DNA of 32,584 bases from Smithella sp. SCADC. Its GTDB lineage: Bacteria; Desulfobacterota; Syntrophia; Syntrophales; Smithellaceae. The position numbers were made by a program, and so were the translations under genes. This document shows positions 1 to 8,490 of this stretch, in pieces. The stretch spans positions 1 through 32,584 of the forward strand of contig JQDQ01000073.1 of the NCBI GenBank assembly GCA_000747625.2, given 5' to 3'. Within the stretch, counting starts at the first letter, position 1, and each line of letters begins with the position of its first letter. The notes under the pieces were generated by a model. The model was not told the origin of the DNA, did not search any database, and saw only the letters and a list, made by a program, of their open reading frames with translations.

Positions 1-1219
1 CAGAGCGATCCAGAATGAAAGCTGGCGCTCCCTGCACGGCGCAGGCGGCATTTATGCCGGCCCATAGACCCTGCGCCGCCGCTTCTTCATAACCCGATGT
101 GCCGTTGATCTGTCCGGCCAGATACAGGCCGTTAACCAGTTTTGTCTCCAGGGTAGGTTTGAGTTGCGTGGGCTGAACAAAATCATATTCAATGGCGTAA
201 GCCGGACGCATGATTTGCGCCTGTTCCAATCCTCTGACACTGCGCACAATCTTGTATTGCAATTCCAGCGGGAGGCAGTTGCCCAAGCCCTTGGCGTAAA
301 TTTCCTGCGTATCCAGTCCTTCATGCTCCAGCACCACCGGATGGCTTTCACGCTCACTGAAACGCATAACCTTATCTTCCAGCGATGGACAGTAGCGGGC
401 GCTAACTCCTTTAATGATGCCGGAATACAGAGGCGAGTGCTGAATATTTTCCCGAATTACGCGATGTGTTTCAGCGGATGTTGCAGAAAAATAAGAAGGC
501 AGGCGCTCCGTACGCAGCGCTTTCGTTGTAAAGGAAAATGGCTGAGGATCAGGGTCGCTGTCCTGACGCTCGAGTCTGGAAAAATCAATGGAAGAGGCGC
601 ACAAGCGCGGAGGAGTTCCTGTTTTCATTCTGCCAATATCAAAACAAAGCCCTTGGAGATTTTTAGCCAGCCCAATGGAAGCCAGTTCTCCGGCCCGTCC
701 CGACGGGATTTGTGATGCACCGACATACACTAGGCCATTTAAGAAAGTTCCAGTGGTGATAACAACTTTTTTCGCTCCGTAAAAATGTTCGCTCTGATCC
801 AGTACTCCTATTACTGTGCCGTTTTCAATGACTAAGCTCTCAATCATGGCCTGTCGGATATAAAGATTGGGCTGGTTCTCGACCACTGTTTTCATGGTCA
901 GACGGTAGAGTTGTTTGTCACACTGCATGCGGGACGAATGAACAGCCGGACCTTTGGAAGCATTAAGCATGCGAAAATGCACGGCGGTTTTGTCGGTGAC
1001 TTTACCCATCTCGCCGCCGAGCGCGTCAATCTCTTTGACGAGTTGACCTTTGGCTAGTCCCCCGATTGCCGGGTTGCAGGACATCAGCGCAATCGAATCC
1101 AAATTGATATTGAATAACATTGTCCGGCATCCCATGCGCGCACAAGCCAGGGCTGCTTCGCAACCTGCATGCCCGCCGCCGATTACCGCAACATCATAGT
1201 TGTCTGTTAAATTTTCCAT
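1..1219 (-). CDS. mnmG: MnmG (GidA), tRNA uridine-5-carboxymethylaminomethyl modification enzyme, 5' part
   Basis: This is the N-terminal 406 residues of MnmG, running off the left edge and therefore missing from the ORF track. MnmG is an FAD-dependent enzyme that works with MnmE on the wobble uridine of certain tRNAs. Reading the minus strand from the ATG at 1219 gives [20 protein letters not shown], with the FAD-binding [10 protein letters not shown] loop close to the start. The family motifs [46 protein letters not shown] and [13 protein letters not shown] follow in order without a stop. The family is usually about 620-630 residues, so roughly two thirds is present. It is divergent from the radical SAM gene, and the two share a very short start region. 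The identification is secure; only the missing C-terminus cannot be judged. Confidence 0.96.
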   Translation of the reverse strand, partial: MENLTDNYDVAVIGGGHAGCEAALACARMGCRTMLFNINLDSIALMSCNPAIGGLAKGQLVKEIDALGGEMGKVTDKTAVHFRMLNASKGPAVHSSRMQCDKQLYRLTMKTVVENQPNLYIRQAMIESLVIENGTVIGVLDQSEHFYGAKKVVITTGTFLNGLVYVGASQIPSGRAGELASIGLAKNLQGLCFDIGRMKTGTPPRLCASSIDFSRLERQDSDPDPQPFSFTTKALRTERLPSYFSATSAETHRVIRENIQHSPLYSGIIKGVSARYCPSLEDKVMRFSERESHPVVLEHEGLDTQEIYAKGLGNCLPLELQYKIVRSVRGLEQAQIMRPAYAIEYDFVQPTQLKPTLETKLVNGLYLAGQINGTSGYEEAAAQGLWAGINAACAVQGAPAFILDRS

Positions 1220-1309
1220 GCTTCATCCGATTACTTGCGCTTGCATAAAATCAATGTTAAAAGTTTTTACGGCATAGACCGTAAAAAAACAACAAAAAAA
1301 GAGGCGGCT

Positions 1310-2278
1310 TTGGGTAAACCTGATTTTTGGAAAAATTCTAAGCGGTACTACGACCTGAAAAGCTACTGGCGAAATCTGTTCGGCTGTAATATCCATAAAC
1401 TACAGATTGACGCAGGCTTTACCTGTCCTAACCGAGACGGGGACGTGGCTGCAGGCGGTTGTATTTACTGCGATAGCAGGGGTTCGAAGCTGCGCCAAAA
1501 GGGTGAACTGCCATCTGTTACCGAACAAATCGCTTCCGGTAAAAAATATTACAAACCTCATGCTTCAAAATTTATCGCCTATTTCCAAACATTTACAAAT
1601 ACTTACGCATCCGTGGAAAAATTGCGGGCAATCTACGATGAAGCTCTGAAGCAGGAAGACATCATCGGCCTTTCCATCGGCACAAGACCGGATTGCCTTG
1701 GCCCCGATGTTATCGAATTATTAAGCGGCTACGCGAAAAAATATCACATCTGGGTTGAACTGGGCTTGCAATCTGTTCACGACAAGACTCTGCAGTTCAT
1801 CAACCGGGGACATAATTTTCAGCAATTCCTGGACGCAGTGAATGCTTTGGCTGGAAGCGGCTTAAACATTTGTGTCCATATTATCATTGGCTTACCGGGA
1901 GAAAACGACAAAGATGTGCTAACCACAGCCAAAACTCTTGCGTCACTTCCAATCAACGGCATAAAAATTCACTCTCTACTGGCTTTGGAAGGAACCGTTT
2001 TAGGTGAGATGTATAAAAAAGGTACGGTAAGTATGATAACCAAGAAACAATATGTTTCTTTAACCGCCGATGTTCTGGAGGTATTGCCGCCGGAAATGGT
2101 CATCCAGCGCCTGACTGCCGACGGTTACCGCGATATTTTTCTTGCACCGGACTGGGCAATGAATAAATTAGACGTGTTGAATTCGATAAATAAAGAATTG
2201 GAGAGACGGGATTCTTATCAGGGGGAAAATTATGAACAAAAATCAACACACGTCACTCAGGTAGAAAAATCCTCCTAA
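1310..2278 (+). CDS. YhcC-type radical SAM protein (TIGR01212 family)
   Basis: Elp3-like radical SAM protein of the YhcC family, whose exact substrate is not established. The cluster-binding motif CPNRDGDVAAGGCIYC has the C-x9-C-x2-C spacing typical of this family, unlike the usual CxxxCxxC. Further marks are SIGTRPDCL, WVELGLQSVHD and HIIIGLPGE, and the family opening RYYDLKSYWRNLFGC. The ORF track starts at TTG 1235, but that start has no ribosome-binding site. I prefer TTG 1310, which has GAGG five bases upstream and gives about 322 residues, close to family size; 1235 would add 25 lysine-rich residues. It is divergent from mnmG. A strong hairpin lies just after the stop and may terminate it. 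Confidence 0.88.
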   Translation: MGKPDFWKNSKRYYDLKSYWRNLFGCNIHKLQIDAGFTCPNRDGDVAAGGCIYCDSRGSKLRQKGELPSVTEQIASGKKYYKPHASKFIAYFQTFTNTYASVEKLRAIYDEALKQEDIIGLSIGTRPDCLGPDVIELLSGYAKKYHIWVELGLQSVHDKTLQFINRGHNFQQFLDAVNALAGSGLNICVHIIIGLPGENDKDVLTTAKTLASLPINGIKIHSLLALEGTVLGEMYKKGTVSMITKKQYVSLTADVLEVLPPEMVIQRLTADGYRDIFLAPDWAMNKLDVLNSINKELERRDSYQGENYEQKSTHVTQVEKSS

Positions 2279-2295
2279 TAACATCTTTTTTGTCA

Positions 2296-2325
2296 CTTCG
2301 AATCCCGATTTATCGGGATTCGAAG
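2296..2325. terminator. Perfect 14-bp hairpin after the radical SAM gene
   Basis: CTTCGAATCCCGAT is followed by two bases and then its exact reverse complement ATCGGGATTCGAAG, 18 bases after the stop codon. Only a short TCTTT tract follows, so it could be a weak intrinsic terminator, a bidirectional terminator or just the first unit of the repeat cluster that continues to about 2405. Confidence 0.5.
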
Positions 2326-2329
2326 TCTT

Positions 2330-2365
2330 TAAAAATAAGATGTCTCGCTATGCTCGACATGACAA
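2330..2365. repeat. Interspersed repeat, half of the AAGATTTCTC...CGAAATGACA palindrome family
   Basis: AATAAGATGTCTCGCTATGC and the following TCGACATGACA match the right arm of the palindrome at 30102-30178 (AATAAGATTTCTCCCTTCGG then TCGAAATGACA). This copy lacks a complete opposite arm of the same sequence. Repeats of the form GTCATTTCGA...GAAATCTT are widespread short palindromic elements in bacterial genomes. Confidence 0.6.
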
Positions 2366-2371
2366 ATAAAA

Positions 2372-2405
2372 GGAACTGGATTACCCGGTCAAGCCGGGTA
2401 ATGAC
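2372..2405. repeat. Interspersed hairpin repeat (ATTACCCGG...CCGGGTAAT)
   Basis: The stem ATTACCCGG/CCGGGTAAT encloses a short loop and is flanked by ACTGG on one side and GACA on the other. The reverse complement closely matches the unit at 32497-32530 (GTCATTGCCCGG...CCGGGCAATCCAGT), so the window carries two oppositely oriented members of one family. It resembles the short intergenic hairpin repeats common in deltaproteobacterial genomes. Confidence 0.65.
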
Positions 2406-2772
2406 AAATTTGGTGCTATTGGTCTTTTTTATCAGATTGATATATAAAGGAAAAAAATTAGCTGTAATTTGAGCATAAAAATTGCTAAGTGAAGGGTTAA
2501 GGCTGTTTTGCCGGAATGTTTACAAAAAACAAGGGGAATCAATTAAAAATAGAGGAACTCCGCTTATCACCGGAATTATTGAGAATTAATTCCCGCTATA
2601 CTGGCGGGGGAGGGATGGCGAAAATTCTCCTTATTTTGATTGTTGTGCTTCCATAACATTTGACCTGATGCAATACGGTATTTACTTCACATCCGATCAG
2701 ATGCCACAGGTGGATACAATCTTTAATCGTATTGGTATTAAAAGACCAGAAAGTTAATTTTTACTTAGATTT

Positions 2773-3405
2773 ATGATAGCAATAATTAATTATAACGCCG
2801 GAAACATAACGAGCGTGGCACGGGCTCTGCAAAATATCGGGCAGGATTTTGTCATAACGGACGATACAACAAAGCTCGAAACTGCGTCTCATGTAATTTT
2901 TCCGGGTGTTGGCGCGGCCGGTGAAGCAATGGCTTATCTGCGCGAAAAAAAGCTCGATGCCTGGCTGAAAAAATATATTAAAACCGGCCAGCCGCTTTTG
3001 GGCATTTGTCTGGGTACGCAGATTATTCTGGATTATTCCGAAGAAAATAAAACCGAATGTATCGGCCTTGTTGCCGGTTCCACAAAACGCTTTCCCGACA
3101 ATCTGACTTCCGCTGGTCAGGTATTAAAGATTCCGCACATGGGCTGGAACAGCGTTAAGTTGCAACGCAGTCATCCGGTCTTTAAAAATGTTTCGCCGGA
3201 TGCCGAATTTTATTTTGTGCATTCCTATTATCCGGCACCGTCTGACGATGCAGCCTTTTTAGGAACAACCGATTATGGCATGATATTCTGTTCGGTTCTG
3301 GTCAAAGATAATCTTGTGGCCATGCAGTTTCATCCGGAAAAAAGCGGTCGCCCCGGGTTACAGATTTTAAGAAATTTCTGCGCTTGGAGGGGAAATGCTA
3401 AGTAA
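2773..3405 (+). CDS. hisH: Imidazole glycerol phosphate synthase, glutaminase subunit HisH
   Basis: HisH is a class I glutamine amidotransferase that feeds ammonia to HisF in histidine biosynthesis. The start [19 protein letters not shown] is typical. The oxyanion/cofactor region [10 protein letters not shown], the nucleophile in LGICLGTQ and the His-Glu pair in QFHPEKSG complete the catalytic triad. At 210 residues it has normal length. The start ATG has no obvious Shine-Dalgarno sequence. The gene overlaps hisF by 11 bases, so the two subunits are almost certainly co-translated. No other his genes are in the window. Stand-alone HisHF pairs sometimes serve other pathways, but nothing here departs from the histidine enzyme. 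Confidence 0.94.
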   Translation: MIAIINYNAGNITSVARALQNIGQDFVITDDTTKLETASHVIFPGVGAAGEAMAYLREKKLDAWLKKYIKTGQPLLGICLGTQIILDYSEENKTECIGLVAGSTKRFPDNLTSAGQVLKIPHMGWNSVKLQRSHPVFKNVSPDAEFYFVHSYYPAPSDDAAFLGTTDYGMIFCSVLVKDNLVAMQFHPEKSGRPGLQILRNFCAWRGNAK

Positions 3406-4174
3406 GAGAATTATCCCCTGCCTCGACGTGCGTGACGGCCAGCTCACCAAGGGCATCAAATTCAAAGGTAATGTGGACATCGGTGATCCGGTGGAAGCCG
3501 CGCGGGAATATTACGAACAGGGCGCTGATGAAATTGTTTTCTACGATATCACGGCATCGTCAGACAAACGCGACATCATGATTGATGTGGTACGGCGCGT
3601 GGCGGAAACGATTTTTATTCCTTTTTCCGTGGGCGGCGGTATCCGCAATCTGGAAGATATGCGGCGTGTGATTCTGGCCGGAGCGGAAAAAGTCAGCGTT
3701 AATTCCGCCGCGGTGGATGATCCGAAAATAATTTCTCAGGGAGCAAAAACTTTCGGCAGCCAGTGCATCGTGCTGGGTATGGATGTAAAAAAAGTGGAAG
3801 TATCCGGTAAAACTCCATCAGGCTATGAAATAGTAATTCATGGCGGCAGAATATTTACCGGCATTGATGCCTTATGGTGGGCAAAAGAAGCTGAAAAGCT
3901 CGGCGCCGGTGAAATTTGCCTTAATTCCATTGATGCCGATGGTATGCAGACAGGGTATGAGCTGAATTTGACAAAATTGGTTTCCGAAAATGTACGTATT
4001 CCGGTTATTGCCTCAGGCGGTGCGGGAAAGCCCGAACATTTGGCTCAGGTATTGACGGAAGGAAAGGCCGATGCGGCCTTGATTGCTTCCATGGTGCATT
4101 ATCGTACGTATACAATCACTGAAATCAAACACTATTTAAACGAAAAACAAATAAAAACGAGAATGCTGTGGTAG
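3395..4174 (+). CDS. hisF: Imidazole glycerol phosphate synthase, cyclase subunit HisF
   Basis: HisF is a (beta/alpha)8 barrel that uses ammonia from HisH to make imidazole glycerol phosphate and AICAR. The first catalytic Asp is in [16 protein letters not shown], and the second is in VLGMDVKK. The phosphate-binding loops FSVGGGIR and VIASGGAGK, and the DADGMQTGY segment, are in their expected order. At 259 residues it has normal length. It starts inside the end of hisH, preceded by GGAGG. It is followed by a 76-base gap to pdxS. Confidence 0.95.
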   Translation: MLSKRIIPCLDVRDGQLTKGIKFKGNVDIGDPVEAAREYYEQGADEIVFYDITASSDKRDIMIDVVRRVAETIFIPFSVGGGIRNLEDMRRVILAGAEKVSVNSAAVDDPKIISQGAKTFGSQCIVLGMDVKKVEVSGKTPSGYEIVIHGGRIFTGIDALWWAKEAEKLGAGEICLNSIDADGMQTGYELNLTKLVSENVRIPVIASGGAGKPEHLAQVLTEGKADAALIASMVHYRTYTITEIKHYLNEKQIKTRMLW

Positions 4175-4250
4175 TTTGATAATTATTTTCACTAGGAAAC
4201 ACCGATGTGAAGTATTATAATATGTTTACTAAGTCAGGAGGCTAATTAAA

Positions 4251-5132
4251 GTGGATGCAAAAAGGTATGAATTAAATGTCCAACTGGCGCAAATGCTCAA
4301 AGGCGGCGTCATTATGGATGTAACCAATGTTGAACAGGCAAAAATCGCGGAAGAAGCGGGAGCCGTGGCGGTCATGGCTCTGGAACGTGTGCCGGCAGAT
4401 ATTCGCAAAGACGGCGGAGTGGCCAGGATGTCCGATCCTTCAATGATTGCCGCAATTAAAAAAGCCGTATCAATTCCGGTTATGGCGAAAGCCCGAATCG
4501 GTCATTTTGTGGAAGCGCAAATTCTGGAAGCTTTACGTATTGATTATATTGATGAAAGCGAAGTTTTAACTCCGGCTGATGAAGAATGCCATATTGATAA
4601 AACAAAATTCTCGATTCCTTTCGTCTGCGGCGCGCGCAATTTAGGCGAAGCCTTGCGCCGGATTGCCGAAGGCGCGGCAATGATCCGCACCAAAGGCGAG
4701 GCGGGAACGGGAAATGTTGTGGAAGCTGTCCGCCATATGAGAACAATGAATCGTGAAATTCGACAACTGGCTCAGATGCCTGTAGAGGAAGTCACCGGTT
4801 TTGCTAAAGCGAATGGTCTTCCTTATGAATTAGCTTTAATAGTCAAGGAGTTAGGACGTTTGCCGGTGGTTAATTTCGCGGCAGGCGGTATTGCCACTCC
4901 CGCCGATGCGGCCTTGATGATGCAGTTGGGTTGTGACGGTGTTTTTGTCGGCTCCGGCATTTTTAAATCAGCCGACCCGGCCAAACGAGCACGGGCTATC
5001 GTCAAGGCAACTGCTTATTTCAATGATCCTCAAAAGGTTCTGGAAGCTTCTATGGATCTCGGAGAAGCCATGCCCGGTCTGGAAATTTCTCAAATTCCAC
5101 CCGAACAAATCCTGGCAGGACGCGGCTGGTAA
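4251..5132 (+). CDS. pdxS: Pyridoxal 5'-phosphate synthase lyase subunit PdxS
   Basis: PdxS forms the barrel dodecamer that condenses ribose 5-phosphate, glyceraldehyde 3-phosphate and ammonia into PLP in the DXP-independent pathway. The hallmark segments [40 protein letters not shown] and [16 protein letters not shown] are present. The second active-site lysine is in [10 protein letters not shown]. Length (293 residues) is normal. The start is GTG 4251, with AGGAGG nearby upstream. A TATAAT at 4216-4221 may be the -10 element of its own promoter, although no good -35 is visible. pdxT follows after 6 bases. Confidence 0.96.
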   Translation: MDAKRYELNVQLAQMLKGGVIMDVTNVEQAKIAEEAGAVAVMALERVPADIRKDGGVARMSDPSMIAAIKKAVSIPVMAKARIGHFVEAQILEALRIDYIDESEVLTPADEECHIDKTKFSIPFVCGARNLGEALRRIAEGAAMIRTKGEAGTGNVVEAVRHMRTMNREIRQLAQMPVEEVTGFAKANGLPYELALIVKELGRLPVVNFAAGGIATPADAALMMQLGCDGVFVGSGIFKSADPAKRARAIVKATAYFNDPQKVLEASMDLGEAMPGLEISQIPPEQILAGRGW

Positions 5133-5138
5133 TTTGCT

Positions 5139-5813
5139 ATGACTCTCCATTTAGTAAGCAACAAGCCATCTATAATCGGCATTCTGGATTTGCAGGGCGG
5201 AGTGCATGAGCATCTGGAACACCTGAAGAGGCTAGGTGTCGCTTATAAACGAGTTAAGCAGGCGGAAGATTTTGCCGATCTGGCCGGATTGATTATTCCC
5301 GGCGGCGAAAGTTCCTGCTTGTCTAGATTACTTAATATTTTTGAAATCAAGAATGTCTTGCTTGGGGCTCATCAACGTGGAATGAAAATCTGGGGTACGT
5401 GCGCAGGCGCGATCCTGCTGGCAAGCAAAGTCGTTGGTGAAAATTCCTGCCTTGATTTGATCAATATTACTATCAAACGCAACAGCTTCGGCAGTCAACT
5501 CGATAGTTTCGTCAGCGAAGCTTTGATTCCAGCTGTTGCTCCTGAGCCCATACCTCTTACTTTCATTCGCGCGCCTAAAATCATTGATGTGAATTCTGAT
5601 GTTAATATTCTTTTGAAAATTGACGATTATGTTGCGGCAGCGGAAAATGAATCCATATTGGTTACTGTCTTTCATCCGGAGTTAACCGGATGTCTTGCCT
5701 TTCATCGCTATTTCGCCTTGAAATGCGGCTTGAAAACAACCGGCAATAATTATGATTATATAGATCCGCTTTGGAAAAACTGGAGTTGGACAAAACATGC
5801 CGGCATAATTTAA
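5139..5813 (+). CDS. pdxT: Pyridoxal 5'-phosphate synthase glutaminase subunit PdxT
   Basis: PdxT supplies ammonia to PdxS. The opening IGILDLQGGVHEHLEHLKRLG, the oxyanion segment IIPGGESS, the nucleophile in WGTCAGAILLA and the His-Glu pair in VFHPELTGC are clear. The segment KRNSFGSQLDSF is also family-specific. At 224 residues it is about 25-30 residues longer than most PdxT proteins. The excess is a C-terminal tail (NNYDYIDPLWKNWSWTK) plus a few N-terminal residues. The tail overlaps the reading frame of the next gene. Confidence 0.94.
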   Translation: MTLHLVSNKPSIIGILDLQGGVHEHLEHLKRLGVAYKRVKQAEDFADLAGLIIPGGESSCLSRLLNIFEIKNVLLGAHQRGMKIWGTCAGAILLASKVVGENSCLDLINITIKRNSFGSQLDSFVSEALIPAVAPEPIPLTFIRAPKIIDVNSDVNILLKIDDYVAAAENESILVTVFHPELTGCLAFHRYFALKCGLKTTGNNYDYIDPLWKNWSWTKHAGII

Positions 5814-6598
5814 AAATAATTAAAGGAAATTTCATTCTCATCAAAATCAAAAATATTGAAGAAATTTTTTTTGCCGTCAGCCGTTACTGGGGAAGCTTAA
5901 ACTCATCGTTAAAGCGTATTGAACCAATCTATGCAATGCACACGGGCGTTGCTATTTCCGATATCAACTGGGTCTGGAATGAAAAGCCTTTAAAAAAAGA
6001 CGACGCACAAGCTATTACCCAAATAAAAGAATATTACAAAAATTTAAATCTTCGTTTCTGGTGGTGGGTATATCCCCGTGGACAATCGCCTGAAACCGCA
6101 AGAATGCTACAAGACGCGGGATTGCGTTTAATTGCAAAAGTCCCCTGTATGGCCGCGGATTTGAACAATTCATTATCCGACGCAAAGTTTTCTGAAAATA
6201 TATCAGTCATCGAAGTAAAGGATAAAAGCGACTTGTTTTTTTGGAAAGATGTTTCTTTCCATGGTTTTGAAATGCCTCAACGCGCCAGAGAACAGTATGA
6301 CACTTTTGTTGCTTCCTTTAATCTTGGCGGGCAATCTCCCCAAAGACTTTTTCTAGCCTGTTTAGATGGAAAGCCCGTAGCTACCTCCCTGCTTTTCACT
6401 CACGGAAAGTCGGCGGGCATCTACTACGTTTCTACTCTTCCGGATTATAGAAACAAAGGATGCGGTCTGAGCATCACACAAGCAGCGATGCAGGCGGGAT
6501 TTAAAGATATAATTCTACAGGCAACACCATCGGGGGAAAAGGTTTACACCCGGGCAGGCTTTAAAGAATACTGCCGCGCGGAAATTTATAAACTTTAA
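5771..6598 (+). CDS. GNAT-fold acetyltransferase-like protein
   Basis: A 275-residue protein whose C-terminal third looks like a GNAT acetyltransferase: PVATSLLFTHGKSAGIYYVS, then TLPDYRNKGCGLSITQAAMQ (the RxxGxG-like acetyl-CoA loop), and TPSGEKVYTRAGFKEY at the end. The N-terminal half (EEIFFAVSRYWG, RFWWWVYPRG) is a second degenerate GNAT-like or unrelated half, an arrangement common in two-lobed GNATs. The start is uncertain. TTG 5771 overlaps pdxT by 43 bases in another frame, and an AAAGGA at about 5822 precedes only an ATT codon. Substrate unknown; the link with pdxST is only positional. Confidence 0.72.
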   Translation: MEKLELDKTCRHNLKIIKGNFILIKIKNIEEIFFAVSRYWGSLNSSLKRIEPIYAMHTGVAISDINWVWNEKPLKKDDAQAITQIKEYYKNLNLRFWWWVYPRGQSPETARMLQDAGLRLIAKVPCMAADLNNSLSDAKFSENISVIEVKDKSDLFFWKDVSFHGFEMPQRAREQYDTFVASFNLGGQSPQRLFLACLDGKPVATSLLFTHGKSAGIYYVSTLPDYRNKGCGLSITQAAMQAGFKDIILQATPSGEKVYTRAGFKEYCRAEIYKL

Positions 6599-6772
6599 TG
6601 TCAGCTTAAAGCTATCCTGAACCATCTTAGAATTTATAACCTCCATCATCAATTTAGACATTACAAAATTGTCCCTTATCTATTTTTAAACGACTTCTTT
6701 GTTGCGCTTTATTGATTCTCCTCAAGAAGCATCTTCACAGAATAATCAATATAATTAGCACATTATACATGT

Positions 6773-6788
6773 TGGCATTTATCTTGCC
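6773..6788 (+). promoter_or_regulatory. Sigma-54 (-24/-12) promoter of amtB1
   Basis: TGGCAT-TTATC-TTGCC matches the sigma-54 consensus TGGCAC-N5-TTGCW, with the invariant GG and GC correctly spaced. It lies 44 bases before the amtB1 start. It is strongly consistent with nitrogen control of amtB-glnK. I found no TGT-N10-ACA NifA site in the upstream 170 bases, so the activator could be NifA or an NtrC-type protein. Confidence 0.8.
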
Positions 6789-6831
6789 ATAATCAAAGTT
6801 GAAAGAAAACTTTTTGAAGGAGATATTGATA

Positions 6832-8064
6832 ATGAATTCGGGAGATACAGCGTGGGTTTTGATGTCCAGCGCTCTGGTCTTATTAATGACCATACCGGGA
6901 TTGGCATTTTTCTATGGAGGATTGGTTCGACGCAAGAACGTTCTGTCCATTCTGATGCAGTGCTTTATTATCGTTTGTGTCATTTCTCTGCAGTGGATGT
7001 TGATCGGTTATTCTTTGGCGTTCGGTCCTGATTTCCATGGCATCATCGGTAAACTGGATTGGATAGGACTTGCAGGAGTAGGAGCAACACCGAATCCCGA
7101 TTACGCCAAGACTATTCCTCATTCTGTCTTTATGATTTTTCAGGCGATGTTTGCTATTATCACACCAGCCTTGATTATCGGCGCTTACGCGGAGCGGGTA
7201 AAGTTTTCCGCATTTCTGGTTTTCACCTTATTGTGGACAACATTTGTCTATGATCCGCTGGCGCATTGGGTCTGGGGTGTGGGTGGTTGGATGAGGACAC
7301 TGGGCGCACTGGATTTCGCGGGTGGAATAGTTGTGCATGTGAGCTCGGGAATTTCGGCTCTGGTGCTGGCTCTATTGCTGGGCAAGAGAGTTGGTTATAA
7401 TCACCGGCCGATTCGTCCTCACAACTTGCCTTTTACAGTTTTAGGCGCGGCTCTTTTGTGGTTCGGCTGGTTTGGATTTAACGCGGGTAGCGCACTGGCT
7501 GCCGACGGTCTGGCCGCCAACGCATTTATCACTACGCATATTGCTACCGCGGCTGCCGGTCTTACCTGGACGTTGGTGGAATGGTGGCACAATGGAAGCC
7601 CGACAATCCTGGGTGCTGCAACCGGAGCTGTGGCCGGATTGGTTGCCGTTACTCCCGCCTGCGGTTTTGTCAATCCGATGAATGCCATGTTTATCGGCAT
7701 GATCGTCGCGGTGATTTGCTATCTCGCGGTGGCGATAATTAAAGGCAAACTTGGCTATGACGACTCTCTGGATGCTTTCGGCGTGCATGGTGTGGGAGGA
7801 GCTGTCGGCACAATAGCCACAGGGTTTTTCGCGGAAAAAGCCATTAATGCCGCGGGAACAGACGGCCTGCTTTTCGGCAACGCGCATCAGCTTTATGTTC
7901 AATCTTTATCGCTTTTGGTTGCGGTTTCTTTCGCTGTAATTATGACCTTCATCATCTTCAAGATAGTGGATGCGATTATAGGCATGAGGGTTGAAGAGAA
8001 AAATGAAATCGTCGGCCTGGATTTAACGCAACAAAGCGAAGCCGCTTACACCGTGATCGAATAG
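6832..8064 (+). CDS. amtB: Ammonium transporter AmtB (copy 1)
   Basis: Inner-membrane ammonium channel of 410 residues with about eleven hydrophobic segments. AFFYGGLVRRKNVLS, HWVWGVGGWM, the first pore His in GGIVVHVSSG and the second in DAFGVHGVGG are as expected. WFGWFGFNAGSAL and the C-terminal hinge GMRVEEKNEIVGLDLTQQSE, the GlnK-docking tail, are also present. I chose ATG 6832 because AAGGAG lies nine bases upstream; the ORF-track start at 6799 would add 11 residues. Unlike copy 2 it has no secretory leader. It is followed by glnK1 after 12 bases, the classical amtB-glnK pair. Confidence 0.96.
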   Translation: MNSGDTAWVLMSSALVLLMTIPGLAFFYGGLVRRKNVLSILMQCFIIVCVISLQWMLIGYSLAFGPDFHGIIGKLDWIGLAGVGATPNPDYAKTIPHSVFMIFQAMFAIITPALIIGAYAERVKFSAFLVFTLLWTTFVYDPLAHWVWGVGGWMRTLGALDFAGGIVVHVSSGISALVLALLLGKRVGYNHRPIRPHNLPFTVLGAALLWFGWFGFNAGSALAADGLAANAFITTHIATAAAGLTWTLVEWWHNGSPTILGAATGAVAGLVAVTPACGFVNPMNAMFIGMIVAVICYLAVAIIKGKLGYDDSLDAFGVHGVGGAVGTIATGFFAEKAINAAGTDGLLFGNAHQLYVQSLSLLVAVSFAVIMTFIIFKIVDAIIGMRVEEKNEIVGLDLTQQSEAAYTVIE

Positions 8065-8076
8065 GAGGAATAAATC

Positions 8077-8418
8077 ATGAAACTAGTAATTGCCATTATT
8101 CAGCCGCATAAACTGGAGGCGGTGAAAAGAGAGCTGGAGGCCGTGAATGTAAATTTGATGACTGTCAGCAATGTTCTGGGACAGGGCAGACAAAAGGGGC
8201 TGACGGAAATTTATCGTGGAGCAAAAGAAGCCGGTGGCCTGCTCAATAAAGTCAGACTCGATATTGCCATCAATCAAGACTTTGTTGAGTCAACTATTAA
8301 AGCTATCACAAAAGGCGCTCATACCGGTGATGTCGGCGACGGTAAAATATTTGTTGTTGATCTTGCCGAATGCGTGCGCATCAGCAGCGCTGAGCGTGGC
8401 GAAAAAGCCATCGGATGA
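8077..8418 (+). CDS. glnK: PII signalling protein GlnK (copy 1), lacks Tyr51
   Basis: PII trimer protein of 113 residues that should block AmtB1 when nitrogen is plentiful. MKLVIAIIQPHKLEAVKREL, GQGRQKGLTEIYRGA and [20 protein letters not shown] carry the ATP/2-oxoglutarate-binding elements, including Gln39 and the GDGKIF loop. Counting from Met1, Tyr46 is present but position 51, the Tyr uridylylated in enteric PII, is Glu (YRGAKEAGG). Classical GlnD regulation is therefore unlikely. GAGG inside the last codons serves the decayed ORF that follows. Confidence 0.95.
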   Translation: MKLVIAIIQPHKLEAVKRELEAVNVNLMTVSNVLGQGRQKGLTEIYRGAKEAGGLLNKVRLDIAINQDFVESTIKAITKGAHTGDVGDGKIFVVDLAECVRISSAERGEKAIG

Positions 8419-8427
8419 GGTCATCTT

Positions 8428-8490
8428 ATGGATAATGATAAATTAAATGCTTCAGAAAATAAATTGCAGCGGTTTTTTTATGTAAGGGGT
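8428..8490 (+). pseudogene. Decayed remnant of a small NifA-type HTH gene
   Basis: The first 20 codons (MDNDKLNASENKLQRFFYVR) align without gaps to the start of the intact 73-residue HTH protein at 25331 (MDSNTLNSREKVLERCVYDC). The two have the same position, 9 bases after a glnK stop, with the same TGAGGT-atctt-ATG start context. Downstream of this point the similarity disappears. The remaining 95 codons of the listed ORF (to 8775) look like random AT-rich translation and contain no helix-turn-helix. I read this as a lost sibling of the 25331 gene, its DNA-binding part deleted or mutated beyond recognition. Confidence 0.6.

Larger units (their letters stand above)
2279..2772. other. Repeat-rich gap between the radical SAM gene and hisH
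   Basis: No convincing gene is visible in this 494-base stretch. The first 130 bases are a chain of inverted repeats described separately. The remainder is AT-rich. It contains a possible 29-codon open frame at 2668-2757 (MQYGIYFTSDQMPQVDTI...), which has no ribosome-binding site. The ORF listed at 2290-2472 is simply translated repeat sequence. Confidence 0.6.

Noticed and set aside
52-782. Plus- and minus-strand ORFs at 52-782
   Set aside because: They are shadows of mnmG, which reads cleanly on the minus strand from 1219 to the window edge.
2290-2472. 60-residue ORF between the radical SAM gene and hisH
   Set aside because: Its codons run through the three inverted repeats; the reading is an artefact of repeat sequence.
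6599-6772. NifA upstream activator site (TGT-N10-ACA) before amtB1
   Set aside because: All TGT occurrences in the stretch were checked by eye and none has ACA ten bases further on.
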